Shown here: piece after piece, positions 13,082 through 26,300 of the stretch
How positions within the stretch are numbered: position 1 is the stretch's first letter
How the letters are laid out: the number at the start of each line of letters is the position of its first letter
NCBI RefSeq assembly: GCF_963678635.1
Contig: NC_087069.1
Coordinates: forward strand, 11,843,186-11,907,185
DNA from: Symsagittifera roscoffensis
Lineage: Eukaryota > Xenacoelomorpha > Acoela > Convolutidae
DNA length: 64,000 nt
Reading direction: 5' to 3'
Notes under the pieces: model-generated
What the model saw: the letters and a program-made list of their open reading frames with translations, nothing else
What the model was told of the DNA's origin: nothing
Database searches by the model: none
Translations under genes and position numbers: made by a program

Positions 13082-13385
13082 AAGATTCGAGCGGTTTGGG
13101 CGGTTTTTTTAGACAATTACGCTCAATATCTTGCTTCAAAATGAGCGGTTTGAGCGGTTTTTTAACAGTTTATCTAAAAAAAACCGCTCAAAAACCGCGC
13201 AAGATTTGAATGGTTTTGAGCGGTTTATCTACAAAAACCGCTCAAAATCCGCGCAGGAATTGCGCGGTTTTTGAGCGGTTCATCTAAATAAACCGTTCAA
13301 AAAGCGCTCAAACTGCTCATTTTGAAGCAAGATTTTGAGCGTAATTGTCTAAAAAAACCGCTCAAATCGCTCAAATCTTGCTTCA
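13082..13385. repeat. Long nested inverted repeat (MITE-like) with GAGCGGTTT subrepeats
   Basis: The left arm (about 13,082-13,190) and the right arm (about 13,280-13,385) are reverse complements for about 95-100 bp with few mismatches. Both contain 'tttttttagacaattacgct' or its complement, and 'cttgcttcaaaatgagc'. Between them are further palindromic 'gagcggttt...aaaccgctc' units. Almost the whole 300 bp could fold into a hairpin. It resembles a foldback or MITE element, and no clear target-site duplication is seen. Confidence 0.8.
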
Positions 13386-13547
13386 AATTAGGTGAAAAAT
13401 CTCGACTCGGGTTTTAAAAAGATACTAAATCACTGGATGTTTCTCTATGAAGCAATGAAATCAAAATAATCCAATTAAAGTGTTATTGAAAATTACATGA
13501 AAATTAAACAAGAAACGCCAGTCACTAAATGCAAGGCTGATTCAATT

Positions 13548-14037
13548 GTTTTGGACTAGAGAGTAAAGCCTGGGAGATTTTGATTTAGGAAAGTAGTGAG
13601 ATGTTCCTCATTGTAACTCACGGGGGACTTTTTTCCCCTAAAATTCGAAACAGGGAGAGTAGAAACTGTGTCCCCTCCAGTTCGCAACAAGGGACAAAAT
13701 TTTTTCTCCGATAGTAAGTTATTATAAGAATCAAAAAATTAACCGCCTTTACTAACACCATTTAGTTACCAACAGTCGTTAGGTCAACAAATGTTTTAGA
13801 CAAGAGAGTAAAGCGTAGGAGATTTCGTTTTAGAAAAGTAGTAAGATGTTTCCATATAGTAACTCACGGGGGATTTTGTCCCCTGGAGTTCGAAACAGGG
13901 GCGGGGGACATGTTTTTTCCCTTGGAGATTGCATTATGTGGACAAATTTTTCTCCGATAGTAAGTTACTATGAGAATCATAATTGAACCAACAGTCTTAA
14001 ATAACATTATTTAGTTACAAGCAAACGTTAGGATCTC
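13548..14037. repeat. Two direct repeats of ~245 bp
   Basis: Units 13,548-13,792 and 13,793-14,037 share 'agagagtaaagc', 'gtaactcacgggggac/att', 'ctccgatagtaagttatta' and 'cgttagg' in the same order. They differ by many substitutions. 'GGGGGA' and 'TCCCC' blocks inside each unit can pair. No coding signal is seen. Confidence 0.75.
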
Positions 14038-14644
14038 TTCATAAGAATTACTGTAATTATCTTAATGTGTATCTGCTTAAACGAAATTGTTCAATTGCAC
14101 TTAAGGAAATTAATCTCAATTTGACTGCTGCCGGTACCAAAACTGGTATATACGAGGCGAGTACTGCACGGTATATAACCACCACTCTGTGTTTGCGTGC
14201 AGCAAGTATACGACTGCGACTGAGTTCCATTTACTCCACTAAACACCAGAGCTAAATAAGTAAAAATTAGGAATGGTCAGAAATTAGCTAAATTTTAGTT
14301 CAGCCCATTAGGAATTCAAACTTACTACAATCTTCTCAAAGGTAGCACGCCGATAGTTGACAATACCAATTCTAATTCCAAAAGTAGAACAAAAAATTTT
14401 GAGTAAAAATTGTCGATTTGAAAACATATAATCTGCAAAAAAAAGCTGAAACCTAATTAACTTAACCATCTATTTTGTTTGAATAAAAATGAGAAAACAT
14501 GTGGATTGAAAACTGTTTTACAGTTTGATTGTTTATGAATACAGAATCAGAATCATCATCATTGACGTATCTATTAAAAATCAAATATGCAAAATAAAAA
14601 CAAATTGAGACGCTCACGGTAGTTTTCGATTTATGCAAAGGAAT
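14038..14644. other. Intergenic, nothing recognised
   Basis: AT-rich sequence up to the assembly gap. I see no gene, RNA or repeat structure that I can support. Confidence 0.5.
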
Positions 14645-14844
14645 NNNNNNNNNNNNNNNNNNNNNNNNNNNNNNNNNNNNNNNNNNNNNNNNNNNNNNNN
14701 NNNNNNNNNNNNNNNNNNNNNNNNNNNNNNNNNNNNNNNNNNNNNNNNNNNNNNNNNNNNNNNNNNNNNNNNNNNNNNNNNNNNNNNNNNNNNNNNNNNN
14801 NNNNNNNNNNNNNNNNNNNNNNNNNNNNNNNNNNNNNNNNNNNN
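14645..14844. other. Assembly gap of exactly 200 N
   Basis: Two hundred consecutive N. The round length suggests a placeholder, so the true distance is unknown. The open frames that run through it are artefacts. Confidence 0.97.
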
Positions 14845-16576
14845 TGTCGTAAGTAAAATTTTGCTAATTATGACAGACGCACGCGAAAAAACCCGAAGGC
14901 GGAAGCTTTGGAGTGGCATGTGAAAAGAATGTGAAAAGAATGCCCAATTCAAAAGAAAAACCTTCATTTTCAAGCCCGTTCTTTTTGCTATTCATTCCTC
15001 GAAGAATTTTTTTTGTCAGCGCTGATGTAGAAAAGATGATCATTTGCCAATTTTATCATCAGAAAAATTTTTATTTGAAATTATAAACTATTAAAAGATA
15101 TTATTTTTTACTTGGTTACATTTTCATAGTTTGGATTTTCTAGTAAAAAAATCTACAATTACGTTATTCAACTAAGCAAAAATACCGTTTTATAAAAATA
15201 ACCAGATTTATATTTTTTATTTGAAAACAGTAAAAATATAAACTTTCAGAAAATGTTAATCGTTTTTAACGCATGCTGATATATTTTTTGAAGGAAGATT
15301 TTTATTGCGTGATCTATATCAGAGTTTATGTCACGGACAATTAAAGTCTTCTCGAATTAGGTCACGTCTCATTGAGCATGAACAATCAGTCTGCTCTAAA
15401 TTTTATCTTTCTTCTTACCATGATCCTTACCAACACTATGCCACTTTTTAGTAGCATGTATCAAACCGAAACAAAATCAAGTGGCAAAAAAACAGCAAAC
15501 GTAAATATTATCATGATGAAAAAGTAAATTTCGATTCGAACATAAAGAAATTACCTAATTAGTAGTATATTGATGCAATTTATGGCGCTATACATCAAAA
15601 CTGGCGTATTTGGTGTTCTTTCAAGATGGCATTTTATTATTGTTATGCGTTAAGTAAATTATAACCGAGACTGCTCGCTTCTTGGAAACGGATTAATTAT
15701 CCTTAAATTTTGAGATGTGACCGGCTAGTGCAATAATTTTGTTAATAACTTCTATAAAAAAAGCTTGTATTGCAGCAATTTTGTTCCATTCCAGAATAAA
15801 TTATTATGTTTGCTAGATCATCGCCTGCTTTTTGTTTGATTCCTGTAATTTTACCCTCGTTATATCCCCACTTTTAACAAATGGTAAAATTTACCTTAAC
15901 TTTTAAACCGAACCAGTTAATTGCCTGTTGGGCAATGTATCGGGTTGGATATCGTGGCGCAGAACAAGCGGTTGGCCGTAAATTTGGAAAACTGTAAAAA
16001 TAAACATGTTCCAGACATTACTGAAGGGCTGTCGTTTTTGTCAATCAATCAAACTGCAGTATTGTTACAAGTCACTAGAATTGAACTGTTTAATTAAACT
16101 TGAAAGTTAGCACCAGTTGGTACCAATTTTGAAATCGGCAGGTAAGTTTCCATTTTGTATCAGATTCATAAAACTGGAGTTTCTAGAGCAAAAAATTCGT
16201 ATATTGTGCTTAACTCGTCAAAATTTTTGCGAATTGTAATTAATTTTCAAATCTTTTTTTCTACGCAGTAGTGGCGTCAAAATACACTTATTTTTTAGGA
16301 CAAAATCTTACAAAAAATCCTACAACCTCAACTTTGGCTTTTTATAACCATATATTTGCCGACGCCGTGAAATCATTGTCAAAATAGGGACTTCATAACT
16401 TTTGAGGTGACGCAGACTGTGCAACTGCCCTGGTGCTGTTAACTTAAAAGACACAGGTAAAAGCTATTTTTAATCAGAAGTTTAGTCTGACAAATATGAA
16501 AAATTAAAAATCGGAGGACTGAAAATATGGTAGGTACTATCCAAATTCACTGGCCGCCGAAAGTTTGTTGTGACAG
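14845..16576. other. Intergenic, nothing recognised
   Basis: AT-rich, with many stops in all frames and no long repeat. No feature can be supported. Confidence 0.5.
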
Positions 16577-16768
16577 TTGACCGGCAAATAAGATGACAGC
16601 CGTTAAGACGACAGCAGTTTTTGATGGGACTTTAAGACGACGCTGCATTCAATTCTCCACGTTGTGATTCTGAAAAGTTTAATCAAACAACTTAAAACTG
16701 AACGATTCATTTTACAAATAATAACGCTTATTTGTCGTCTTACTGACTTGTCGTCTTACGGCCAGTCT
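16577..16768. repeat. Short inverted-repeat element with TAAGACGACA motifs
   Basis: The left arm at 16,577-16,614 holds 'taagatgacag' and 'taagacgacag' behind 'gaccggc'. The right arm at 16,728-16,768 holds their complements ('tgtcgtcttac' twice) and ends 'ggccagtc'. The arms pair over about 38 bp with mismatches. At about 190 bp with two motif copies per end, this fits a small MITE. Confidence 0.65.
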
Positions 16769-17248
16769 TATTATTTACTAGCGCCGTTGTGGGCACCCAT
16801 TTAATCAATTAATTCAAGACACATGATATACTCAGCTCTATTTAACACAAAAAGTAGGATTAGTATCCAAGTTACAGTTTTTGTCGGATGACCAAATCTT
16901 TTTTTTTGACTTTCAACTCATCCAATAATTGGTTGATCATCTCAACCTCCTTCGTGTTTAACTCAAGCTTGATCCCTTTTTCCGTTATTATAAACGCTAC
17001 TTCATTTTCATCCTTGATAGATAACTAATCGTGAGGCGACAAGTCGTAACAGACGAAAACTCGTAATAGTAGAATAATCGGAGAACACTGATTCATGCGC
17101 AGTATTACTCTCGTGCCGATGTAAGCGCAGCTGAGCAAGCGTATTCTACTTGCCAATGCCTTATTACGAAATGTGGCCTGCTGTTACGAATTGTCGCCCT
17201 GCCATAACAATACGTTTAGTGGCAATTTTGGGTTTATCTTTCGAGTTT

Positions 17249-17426
17249 GTTGCGAGTTATCACACATTGAGATTTGTTGCATTTTGCGATTCATCGTATT
17301 TTGCGAGTCATCGCACTTTGCGAGTCATCGTATTTTTTTCGCGAGTCATCGCAACTGCGAGTCATCGCAACAAAAGTCTATTTTGCGACTATTTTGCGAC
17401 TATTTTGCGAGTCATCGCAACAAAAA
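17249..17426. repeat. Degenerate tandem repeat of TGCGAGTCATCGCA
   Basis: About eight copies of 'tttgcgagtcatcgca' or variants, including two 'attttgcgact' stubs. The core TGCGA...TCGCA is an interrupted palindrome. The overlapping frames of 65-119 codons in three registers are products of the repeat. Confidence 0.8.
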
Positions 17427-17619
17427 TTTTCGGCCTGTTTCTCAAACTTCTCCTTTCTCGCAATTTTTTGAAATTTGAAAATTTTGATTTCAAAAAGGCG
17501 CTAAAATAATCGGAAAAAACTAATGTTACTCGAGTTAACTAAGTTTGAACGTTCTAAAATAGTTATTGTAAGCTTTTAAGCATTAAAACAAGCTTTTGTA
17601 ATGCCTTGCGAATAAATCA

Positions 17620-17845
17620 TCGCTTTATTCGCTCGAAGTAAGACGAAAAACCAAAAATTTCAAACCGGTTTTTCTCATCACTTGGAAATTCCTGTTGATG
17701 TTTCTTTATGTCGTTTGAATCACGTCTGTATGGGCATTAATAAGATATATCACGCAACTCTCTCCGACTATTAACAGCTGAGTTTGCGTGGAAAACAAAA
17801 CAGAAAAAAGTAAAATACAACCGAATACAAAGTTCCTCCCCATTT
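17620..17845 (+). repeat. Dispersed repeat family 1, copy a
   Basis: Shares with 21,447-21,672 and 21,900-22,165 an ordered series: 'cgctcgaa', 'caaa..gttttt', 'cgaatcacg', 'gaaaacaaaacagaaaaaa' and 'aatacaaagtt'. The copies are diverged and non-coding. Confidence 0.55.
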
Positions 17846-17983
17846 TTCAAATAGTTGGATCAAAAATGTGCATAAACTAGTGAAAACCCTTAGCGCATTT
17901 CACTAAATGCAAAACCGAAAAATCAAGTTGGTTGACTTTAAAAAAATTCTACATTATTTCGATAGCTTTTGGATAAAAGTTTG

Positions 17984-18069
17984 TTTAAAACGCATAGTTA
18001 CTGGCTAAATTATTTCACACTTATGTACTTACTTACGTCTTTGCGAGAAGCAAAACTATGCGTTTTAAA
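17984..18069. repeat. 16 bp perfect inverted repeat around ~54 bp
   Basis: 'tttaaaacgcatagtt' (17,984-17,999) and its exact complement 'aactatgcgttttaaa' (18,054-18,069). Possible hairpin or very short foldback element. Confidence 0.7.
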
Positions 18070-20155
18070 TGATTTTTATATTTTTGAAAATGTTCAAAAA
18101 GATGTTGTCTTATTGTTTTTGTTGCCAAAACTTTTAAATATTAATTAAAAACTAAATTTTCTAATGCTTGATGTGTTGAGGTCTGTAAAACCACCAAAAT
18201 TGCAGTTTTCTTGCATTTAAATTATGCGAATGGATTTTTATTGGTTTCTGAAAAAATTTCCAAGCTTCCAGACAGTACTTCCACTTCCTCATTTTGTAGA
18301 AAAAAGATTTGTTGCAGTTTTGTGCGACTAGAGAAAAAATTGAAAACTGATTCCAACATTGGTGCTTTTTTATAATCATCTTTGCAAACTGATTTTGGAA
18401 AAAAATGGAGACTCGTTTAACAGAATAAAGCAGTTCAGATGAATAATTTGAACTAAAAATTTTCTCCCGTTTGGAACTTTAGAAAATTTTGGAAAGATTT
18501 GGCAATCGTATTTGAAAAGGTGATCTACTGTTTACAATTTCTACGTTTTAGTCCACTTAATTTTTTTTTGCTCCAATCACTCTCGAAAAAAGAGGGAAAA
18601 CTTTAGGGGTTGTTTTCGTTGAACAAATTTACACAATTAGCAAAAAAGTTATAGGGGGTCATAGATGGTAACATATGAACACCTTTGCAAAAAATTCAAA
18701 AAACTTGTTCAGTGTTGAGAAAATCCTGTCTAAGTTGTTTTTTTTTTCAGGTCTTTTACCCTCACACGGTGACTGAATATCCAAGTGATCCAATATTTAT
18801 TTTCTTTTTTCTTTCACCTTTTTTTTCTTTTTATACAATCCTTTTGCAGCTGCTGGTACTCGTTTCTCACATCGTATATACCTATTTATTTGCCTTAACT
18901 AACAAAAAAATTTGAAAAAACTTTGATTTGTTAAAAAGAATTATTATTCTGTTTTTGTCAAACTTGATAAAATCATCGCGCAATCGCAACTTTCAGTACT
19001 TATTGTATCACAACCATATATCTATTTGTCAAACGTCATTTCTTAATCAAAAGTAGTCAGTTCTCCCAAAGCACTAAAGAGGCCCCAATTTGCCTTAGAC
19101 TTTAAAAAAAGTCCGTGATAAGACTCATTTTGACGGTTTTGAAAAAAACGTTGTGTTTAATTTTTTTAACAACCATCAGCGGGTTATTTCGAAAATGTAT
19201 TGGTTTCAAAAAGCGCCTTCGGAACAATTTATGTCGATCGACCAAAAATGGTTGTTAAAATTTAGCACCAAAGTGGGAGGTTTAGGATGATCATAAGGTG
19301 GAGCCCTGAGAGAAAAAAAATGAAAAAGTGTTTGCTTTATTCTACTTTTTTTAAGTAAATCTTATCATTTGTTTACAAATTTTGACAATTTTGACATTTA
19401 ATTTATTTTTTTAATGATAATTGTGGTATTGGAATTCGATACTCATTTTGAATGACATTTGTTTCAACCAACCCCATAGTTAATAAGTTGTACGCCATTC
19501 AAAAAATCTACTTATTTTTTTGTGATAACATCTGTGTTAGTTCATAGCAAAATCGGATCCTGGTAAAAACCTCACAATTGCTGAAGGGAGTCTCGATACA
19601 AAAATAAAAATCGCATATGCTTAAGCATTTATTGCGCTAAAAGTTTGTATTTTTTAATAGATAATTTAGTTAGGAAACTACTTATCAAAGTACAAATTCA
19701 GTTTAAAAATATTATGATTTGGTGCGAGGAAAAACACACTTTTAGTAATTTTAAATCTCAAGGCTTAATTCAATTCCCAGTTGGAATTGAACTAAATGGA
19801 CTTAGAAAATTGAGCATAGTCGCGACGTGTTCTTCCATATTTCAGCATTATTACCAAAATTGTGCCGTAATTACAGGAAATGGCCATTTGATCGCCGTTT
19901 TCTGTTTTGCAGTGTTGGGCACTTAGAAAAATTTGACAATATTAGACGAGGATACAATTCGGTTCGAATTAGGTTTTCTTTCAGTATTGTAATTCAAAGG
20001 ATTCGTGATTATAGTGTCTCAAAACCCCAATTATACCACACGACTCTTTTGCAAAAAAAAATTGAATGGTTAGTTGTTAGTTACTTCTGTTTGTTCACCG
20101 TTTGAAGCCCCCAAAAAGGGAGAAAGGGGGATGGTTTTTTAAAGGATGAGTAGAT
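18070..20155. other. Intergenic, nothing recognised
   Basis: Low-complexity T- and A-runs. The frames at 18.2, 18.7, 19.6 and 19.8 kb have no recognisable motif or splice structure and look like chance. Confidence 0.45.
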
Positions 20156-20172
20156 CAGGGGCGAATATAGAG
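20156..20172 (+). repeat. Solo CAGGGGCG-type transposon end
   Basis: 'tcaggggcgaatatag' resembles the end of the hAT-like element at 31.2 kb. No partner end is found nearby. Confidence 0.3.
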
Positions 20173-21446
20173 TGTATGTGGGTACTTGGGGGGAGTTCTG
20201 TTTTTCTTTTTCTTCACTGTTTCTTGGTTTTTTTAAATTACCTGTAGCTATCAAAAATAGTTTCGGACTAAGGAATCCAAATGAAAATTTGTTATAGTTC
20301 CCTAATATCACTATTTTTTAAAAATTAATTTTTGAATATTGTCGCCTTTTCAAACAAATTGTCCACTATTTGTAAATTAATTATTATGCCCAAGGTATAA
20401 ATGGTGCGAAAGAAGAGGATATTTTTTTTAGCGTAGTGACTTTTCGAAACCTGCACTCTGTTCTCTGCTTGTTCCTTCTTTTGAAGAATTTACCGAACGC
20501 TAGTTTGCTAGATGTGTTTTGTTTAATTTTTTAAAGCCATTTTAATGCTTTTTTTGTTTTATTTACAGCGATCAAAATGTGTTAGCTTGGATAACCTTTT
20601 GCGCTACTAATTTATGCGCGCTTTAGATATATTGGTCTATTATACTCAACGCATATAAGCCTAATTAATCCGCACTTAGACAAGCACTTTTTTGGAATTG
20701 TTGCTACATAATTGATCTCAAGGCTTCCCTTCATGACTAAAATTATGTCTCTTACTATTTGAGTCTGATTTTGGGTTAGGGGACAGGTTTCTCGAAATTT
20801 TGAAGGGATCACTTGAGAACAGTGGACATCATGATAATAAGATCCTAAATTACCAATAGGAGGAAATGATTTATCAAAGGTGACAGGTTTTCACACAATG
20901 ATTTTCGTATAATTTCAACAAAATTGCGTAATTATTTTCTAATTGATTCAATCCAAAAAATTTTGATCATTTTTTGTGCTACGAAGTGTACAAAATGAAT
21001 TCGACTAGTATAGTCCTAAAAATAGGATGCATTCAGGGGTTGAAATTGCTTTGCAATTCAGAAGAATGTCCCTTTTGTTGCATTGCTATGATAAAAAATA
21101 AGAGATGTAACAGTCAGCTTACAAAGTTAAACAAGGATAGCCGGTTAATATGCAGGTAGCACAATATGTTCCGACCAATTTCATAAAAAAATAAGATTTT
21201 TCATCAAAATAGTTTCGTTTTTAATGGGTTGTGTGATTCGAAAATTTTTTGTTTGCGTAGAGAATTAATGATAATTTTGGCCCGAGCGACAAAATTTGAT
21301 TTAAAAAAACTAATGCCAAACAAAAAAGTGAAAAAAGTAACTTTAAATTTTTCTAATTTTTATTTTTTATGCAGTAATTTTGATGATAAAAAAATCAAGT
21401 TTTGAGAGCCTTAAGTTAAAAAAAAATAATTTCCATTAAACGAATT
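20173..21446. other. Intergenic, nothing recognised
   Basis: No frame, RNA or repeat that I can support. Confidence 0.45.
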
Positions 21447-21672
21447 TCATCGATGGCGTTTTACGCTCGAAATTAAGCTAAAAGTCAAAATTTTCAAATC
21501 AGTTTTTTACAACTCTAGAGTAAATTTTAAAGATATTTATTATGTGGTTCGATTCACGACAAAAAGGGCTTAAAATAATTTAACACTCAACCCAGTCCGG
21601 TGATTATTTGTGTTACCCCATTTTGCATGGAAAAAAAAGAAAAAAAAGAGAAGAAAAAAAAACTAAAACTCA
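21447..21672 (+). repeat. Dispersed repeat family 1, copy b
   Basis: See copy a for the shared landmarks. This copy has 'ttcgattcacgac' and 'gattatttgtgttacccca', matched by 'gattatttttgtaacctca' in copy c. Confidence 0.55.
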
Positions 21673-21899
21673 CCTAAAGACAAAATCCATAAAAGAAGCA
21701 TGATCCACTACATTTGTCTTTAAAAGAGTAAGAAAAAAAATTTAATATTTTTTTTAAAAATTTTTATACATTATTTTAAATTTTTTTTTTTATAATAAAA
21801 AAAAAACATTTATAAAAATAACATCGAAACTAGTATTTTTATGATAAAATTAAGCGTTTTATCCTAAAATTTTTAAAACATAAATTTAGTTTCCTCAAT

Positions 21900-22165
21900 A
21901 TTTTCTTTTTGTTATGACAATCATTTTTCGCACGAAATTTGATTAAACCTCTTAGAATCTAATCCAGTTTTTCTCGATACTGTAACAATTTTTTGAAAGT
22001 TTTAATAAACCTTTCGAATCACGACTGAAAGGGTTTCAATATGTTATATCACTAGGCCCATTCCAATGATTATTTTTGTAACCTCATTTTGCGTTGAAAA
22101 CAGAAAAAAAAAGAAAAAGAAAAGTAGAGAAGTAACTAAAACAAACCCGAATACAAAGTTACCGC
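21900..22165 (+). repeat. Dispersed repeat family 1, copy c
   Basis: Aligned with copy b through 'cgaatcacgac', 'aaagggt/ct', 'gattattt' and 'ttttgcgttgaaaa', and with copy a through 'gaatacaaagtt'. The 68-codon frame across its end is accidental. Confidence 0.55.
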
Positions 22166-23134
22166 TCATCCTCAATAGTCGAAATAACTATGTTATAATA
22201 AGGCGCAGCATCTGTACTTCATATATTTTTTCATTTTTAAACAAACACATTGAAGAAACATTGAAAAAATAATTTTGAATCAGCACTGGGAGTTTATTTT
22301 TGTGTCAGCGATCTTGCAGCGAGTAATCAACGAAGATCCATCAAAAACAACAAGTTTCAAACTAGATCAAGAAATACGGAAGAAAAGTTAAATTATATTT
22401 TTTGCGACTCGATGCGTCGTAATGATGGTTGACCAAAACAAAAGATTAAGTAAAGATGAATGGGAATGCATTGTATCGAAAACGTATTTTCGATATTTGG
22501 ATTTTCGAGATCACGTGATTTTTTTGCGAAAAAATGTTGATTCAAAAAGATTTGTTTAATGAATACATCCTTAAAACACACTCTTTCTAAACGCGGGAAC
22601 ATCTAGATGGGAAATTTCAAATGGCATCTCCCTCATATTTATAGGTTGAGATACCTACTCTTCCGATGTACCGATGTAACTGGGTTAAACAACTCATCAA
22701 ATGGAATATTTTGAAAGCAATTCTGCTTGGGAAAAATCTTTTTGCTCAAAACATTCCACTTAAAAAAAACTTAGTATAACTTCATTTACTTCGATTCCCT
22801 GGTATTTGTTTTGAAAGACGAAAATCTGTATTCATCAAAGTTTTTGGCAGGATTCACCTAAAACTCATTAGTTTACTTGCATCTTGTGCTCATAGATGAA
22901 TCATACAATAAAAGTGGTAAATGGCTCTGCAGAGTAAATGATTTATTTTTGCAAGATTCATGAGCTATTTTGAACTAAAACTTTGAACTAAACTGCAACT
23001 CGAGATATTTTTCATGATTGTTTTAAATCGTCCGATTGCTTTCTAATTTCTTTTAAATTTTTTTGAAAAGAATAATTATTGAAATTTTCAAAAAAAAATG
23101 GAAAGTTTTTTGAACTTTTTTTTTGATTTTCTCT
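22166..23134. other. Intergenic, nothing recognised
   Basis: AT-rich sequence with no supportable feature. Confidence 0.45.
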
Positions 23135-23380
23135 TTTTTTTAACTATCACCCCACACACTATATAGAATACAAAAAGAACATACTTTTCATTTGGTAGAT
23201 TCATAAATAGAACAAAGAGCATGGTTTAGCTCAATCTAGAACAATTTCTAACACGGATCAAATCTCCGCTTACGCGTTAACAGCACGAAATATATCGCGC
23301 GCTAATTGTCCCAAAATGTCCACATTGGCAGTCTTTAAACTCCCATAGTTTTTCACAAAAAGATCACAGGTGAAAATATA
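23135..23380 (-). repeat. Dispersed repeat family 2, copy a (inverted)
   Basis: On the - strand this reads 'gggacaattagcgcgc', 'ctgttaacgcgtaagcggag' and 'gtgtgtggggtg'. These match in order 33,672-33,925 on the + strand. It is non-coding and may be a fragment of a mobile element. Confidence 0.7.
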
Positions 23381-26300
23381 TTTGAAATTGAGCACATGAA
23401 AACAATACTTTTAGAATGCTTTTTAAAAATTCCATCAAAAATTGTTAGTTAAAAGGCGAAAGTTGTCTGGAAAAAAAACTAGCCGAGTCCGTCACCTGCT
23501 ACAAAAGTCGGAACAATAAAACAATAATTAGGAGCTCAAATTCTGCGAAACTTAAGATGCGCTTCAAAGGAAATTGTGTTTTGAATATATCAATTTCTCA
23601 ATTCAACTCTTCCTTGAAGTACAATCTTTAACACAATAAGCAAAGTACTATCAATTTTTCGATAACTAATCAAATTAATTGTTTTGTAAAGTTGCTGATA
23701 TTTTGTCGATTATCTCAGTAATTTCGAAAAGCTTATCAAGTTTCTCAACCTTTTTTTGGTTAACCCAATCGATTTTTGATTTTTTTTCTTGCTTCAGTAT
23801 TTCATTGAAAAATACCATTGACGTTTGTTAAGCATCATTTGATTTTTAATCCCAAGGTTTTTCTCATGAAACGTCTTGCTTTTTTGCACCCTAAAAATGG
23901 ACCTTGAAGTGCTGAACTGAAATTTTAGTGAGCTAAAATCTACTTGGTCAATAGGGTTGTTCTAAATATACATTTTTGGTGAATCAAGAAATGGAGAAAA
24001 GCGAAACTTAGAAACTTTTTCATAAATTACCCCCGCCCTATCTAGTTAATAACTTCCTACCCGATAGAAGATCAATTAAATTGTTAATCACTAACATAGC
24101 TATCTGCAGCCAGCATTTTTGGGCTATTTTTTCCTTCTCAATTCGCAATTTTGACCCCGAGGCTTAAATCGACATCTACAGAGAAATTTTCATTGTTCTA
24201 TTTCTTTATCTATAAAAATTTCACTCTCAATTTCATGTTTTTTTTTCAATGGTCGCTTAGAAATCTGTTCAGTATATTTTCAAAGTTCGGCAAGCGAGTG
24301 TTTCTTGCGTCATTGAACAATCAGGCGCAAATATGGTTCATAAAAAAGTTCTGTTTATCAAATTTTATCTAACTGATTTGACCCGTTTTTGTTCTTATAT
24401 GTGTTAATACTTTAATCTCAGAATTTTATTAAAACAGGTATGTGCAGAAAAAATATCGATAACAGTTCAGATTATCAACTATCTGGTTTCTTTTTTGAAC
24501 ACATTTATTATTGAAATGCTGTCTCTAAAAATTGAATTAGACTCTGGTGATTTTTTCCGATTAATTACACATCTTTTCACTCAGGTTTTTTGTTCCTATA
24601 AAACACATTATAGTAGCTTTTAAAGGAAGGCAAGCCTTCCATAAAGGTACAATGAAACAAACTGTTAGTTAAATTAGGTTAAAAATATGACAAATTTGTC
24701 TGTGACAAGACAGGTGGAAACTTTCTTCTTCTTGATTAGTCTTTTGATTACATGCACAAACACGGGCGGGCAAAATTTCAAGTCGCATCAATAACTGTCA
24801 CATTTAGAATGTCTGGACTCTTTCAGATCCGGATAATTAGCCGAAAGTTCAGACCTTCAATCTAAAATACTGCACCATAATCCTAGCTTTGTTCAAATTA
24901 CTTAAAATAAAGATTCTGCCTTCACGTGAAAACAGCCCAAAATTTGAAAAATAGGATGTACTTTTTTTCAAAATATGCCAAACTTTTTTCTCGGAATAAC
25001 CTCTGGAAAAATTTCTCAATTATCTTTTGCAATACAAGACAGAGAACATTAAACTCACATCAATTTTGATAAAGAATCATAAAAGTGGCATTATTATAAA
25101 ATATCACCCTGTCAATTTCAGGAATGCAATACGTGTTTTCTGCTGAAAGGTTAATTTCGAATATTAGTCCAGTGCATTTCTGGATGATCACCTTTGGAAA
25201 CTTTTCAAGATTTCTGAAATCCTTTTTTGTTACGAGTCTGCAGGATGGACCAGCTTATTGTCTAGCGGGTTTATTTTAGTAACTAACTAGTCAACTTGTA
25301 TAATTTATTCCTCCTTCGGATTTAGTGTCGAAAATATTCACATTTCATCTTTTTTTCAAGTTTTTTTGTTCTTTTTTGTTGAAGAAGAAATTTATAACAA
25401 AGATTTTACCACAATCACTGTTCCAATTTCGTCTGTTGCAGCATATTTTTTTGAGTCGAAATGCAACACTTCATCCCAACTGAAATTTGATACAAAACAG
25501 TTCAGCAATTCAGTTCACAAAAATATTACTAGATTCCAGTTATCGTAATTAGAAAAAAGTAATATTTTTTGTTGCTAGAAATGATATTATTTTTCTTAAT
25601 TTCCAGAATATCATCTCGAGATTAAGTCACACACAATTTCACAAAATCTTGCTATTATTAGTTTTTTTTACACTTGTCAATCGATGGTAGATTATCTGGA
25701 AAAAGTAGGTACAACTCATTTTAATTTTCCAGCAGTACAGTACAGTTTGGTTGCTGTGACTTGCTCAGTAAAATTGAGCAGAGTCCAATGATTCAAAGCC
25801 TGATTTGAAAGCTCGTTTATAATTGTAAAAGGCCCATCAAATTTGCTCAAGAGTCTCTTCCCGAAATACTTTTCATAAACTTTCAGCAAATATGAACCAA
25901 TCTGAACCGTTCAAAACAGTAACGGTTTGAAACAATTCGGATTTACTCAAATCTATCCTTCAATGATTCGATTAGCAACTTGGCGCATTTTGTCTTTAAC
26001 GTCTCAAAACAAACAATACCTTGAATTGATAAAAAAATATCCAATACAGGTTGTAGAACAATTCTATCTTTTCGGTGTTTTTTTTTCATGACAACTTAAT
26101 CTTTTTTTTTCATCAAAAATAGAGTTTGCTTAACGCATTTTCGATTCTCACTCCATTTTTTATTTGACTAGCACTCATCATTCAAGAACTGAAGATTTGT
26201 TGATAAAACAGTTTTTACACAAGCAAAAAGTGTCAATTGTAACACATGGCAGAAGGCCGACTCTCTTAGCACATAACAGTTTTGTTACGCAATGAATGAT

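Noticed and set aside
14614..14973. Frames of 96 and 119 codons near 14.7 kb
   Set aside because: They run through the 200-N gap and have no sequence of their own.
17249..17426. CRISPR-like array of regular palindromic repeats
   Set aside because: Unit spacing is irregular, there are no unique spacers of constant length, and the context is eukaryotic.
17150..17509. Frames of 119, 101 and 65 codons in three registers
   Set aside because: They overlap the TGCGAGTCATCGCA minisatellite. Being open in several registers at once is a property of the repeat.
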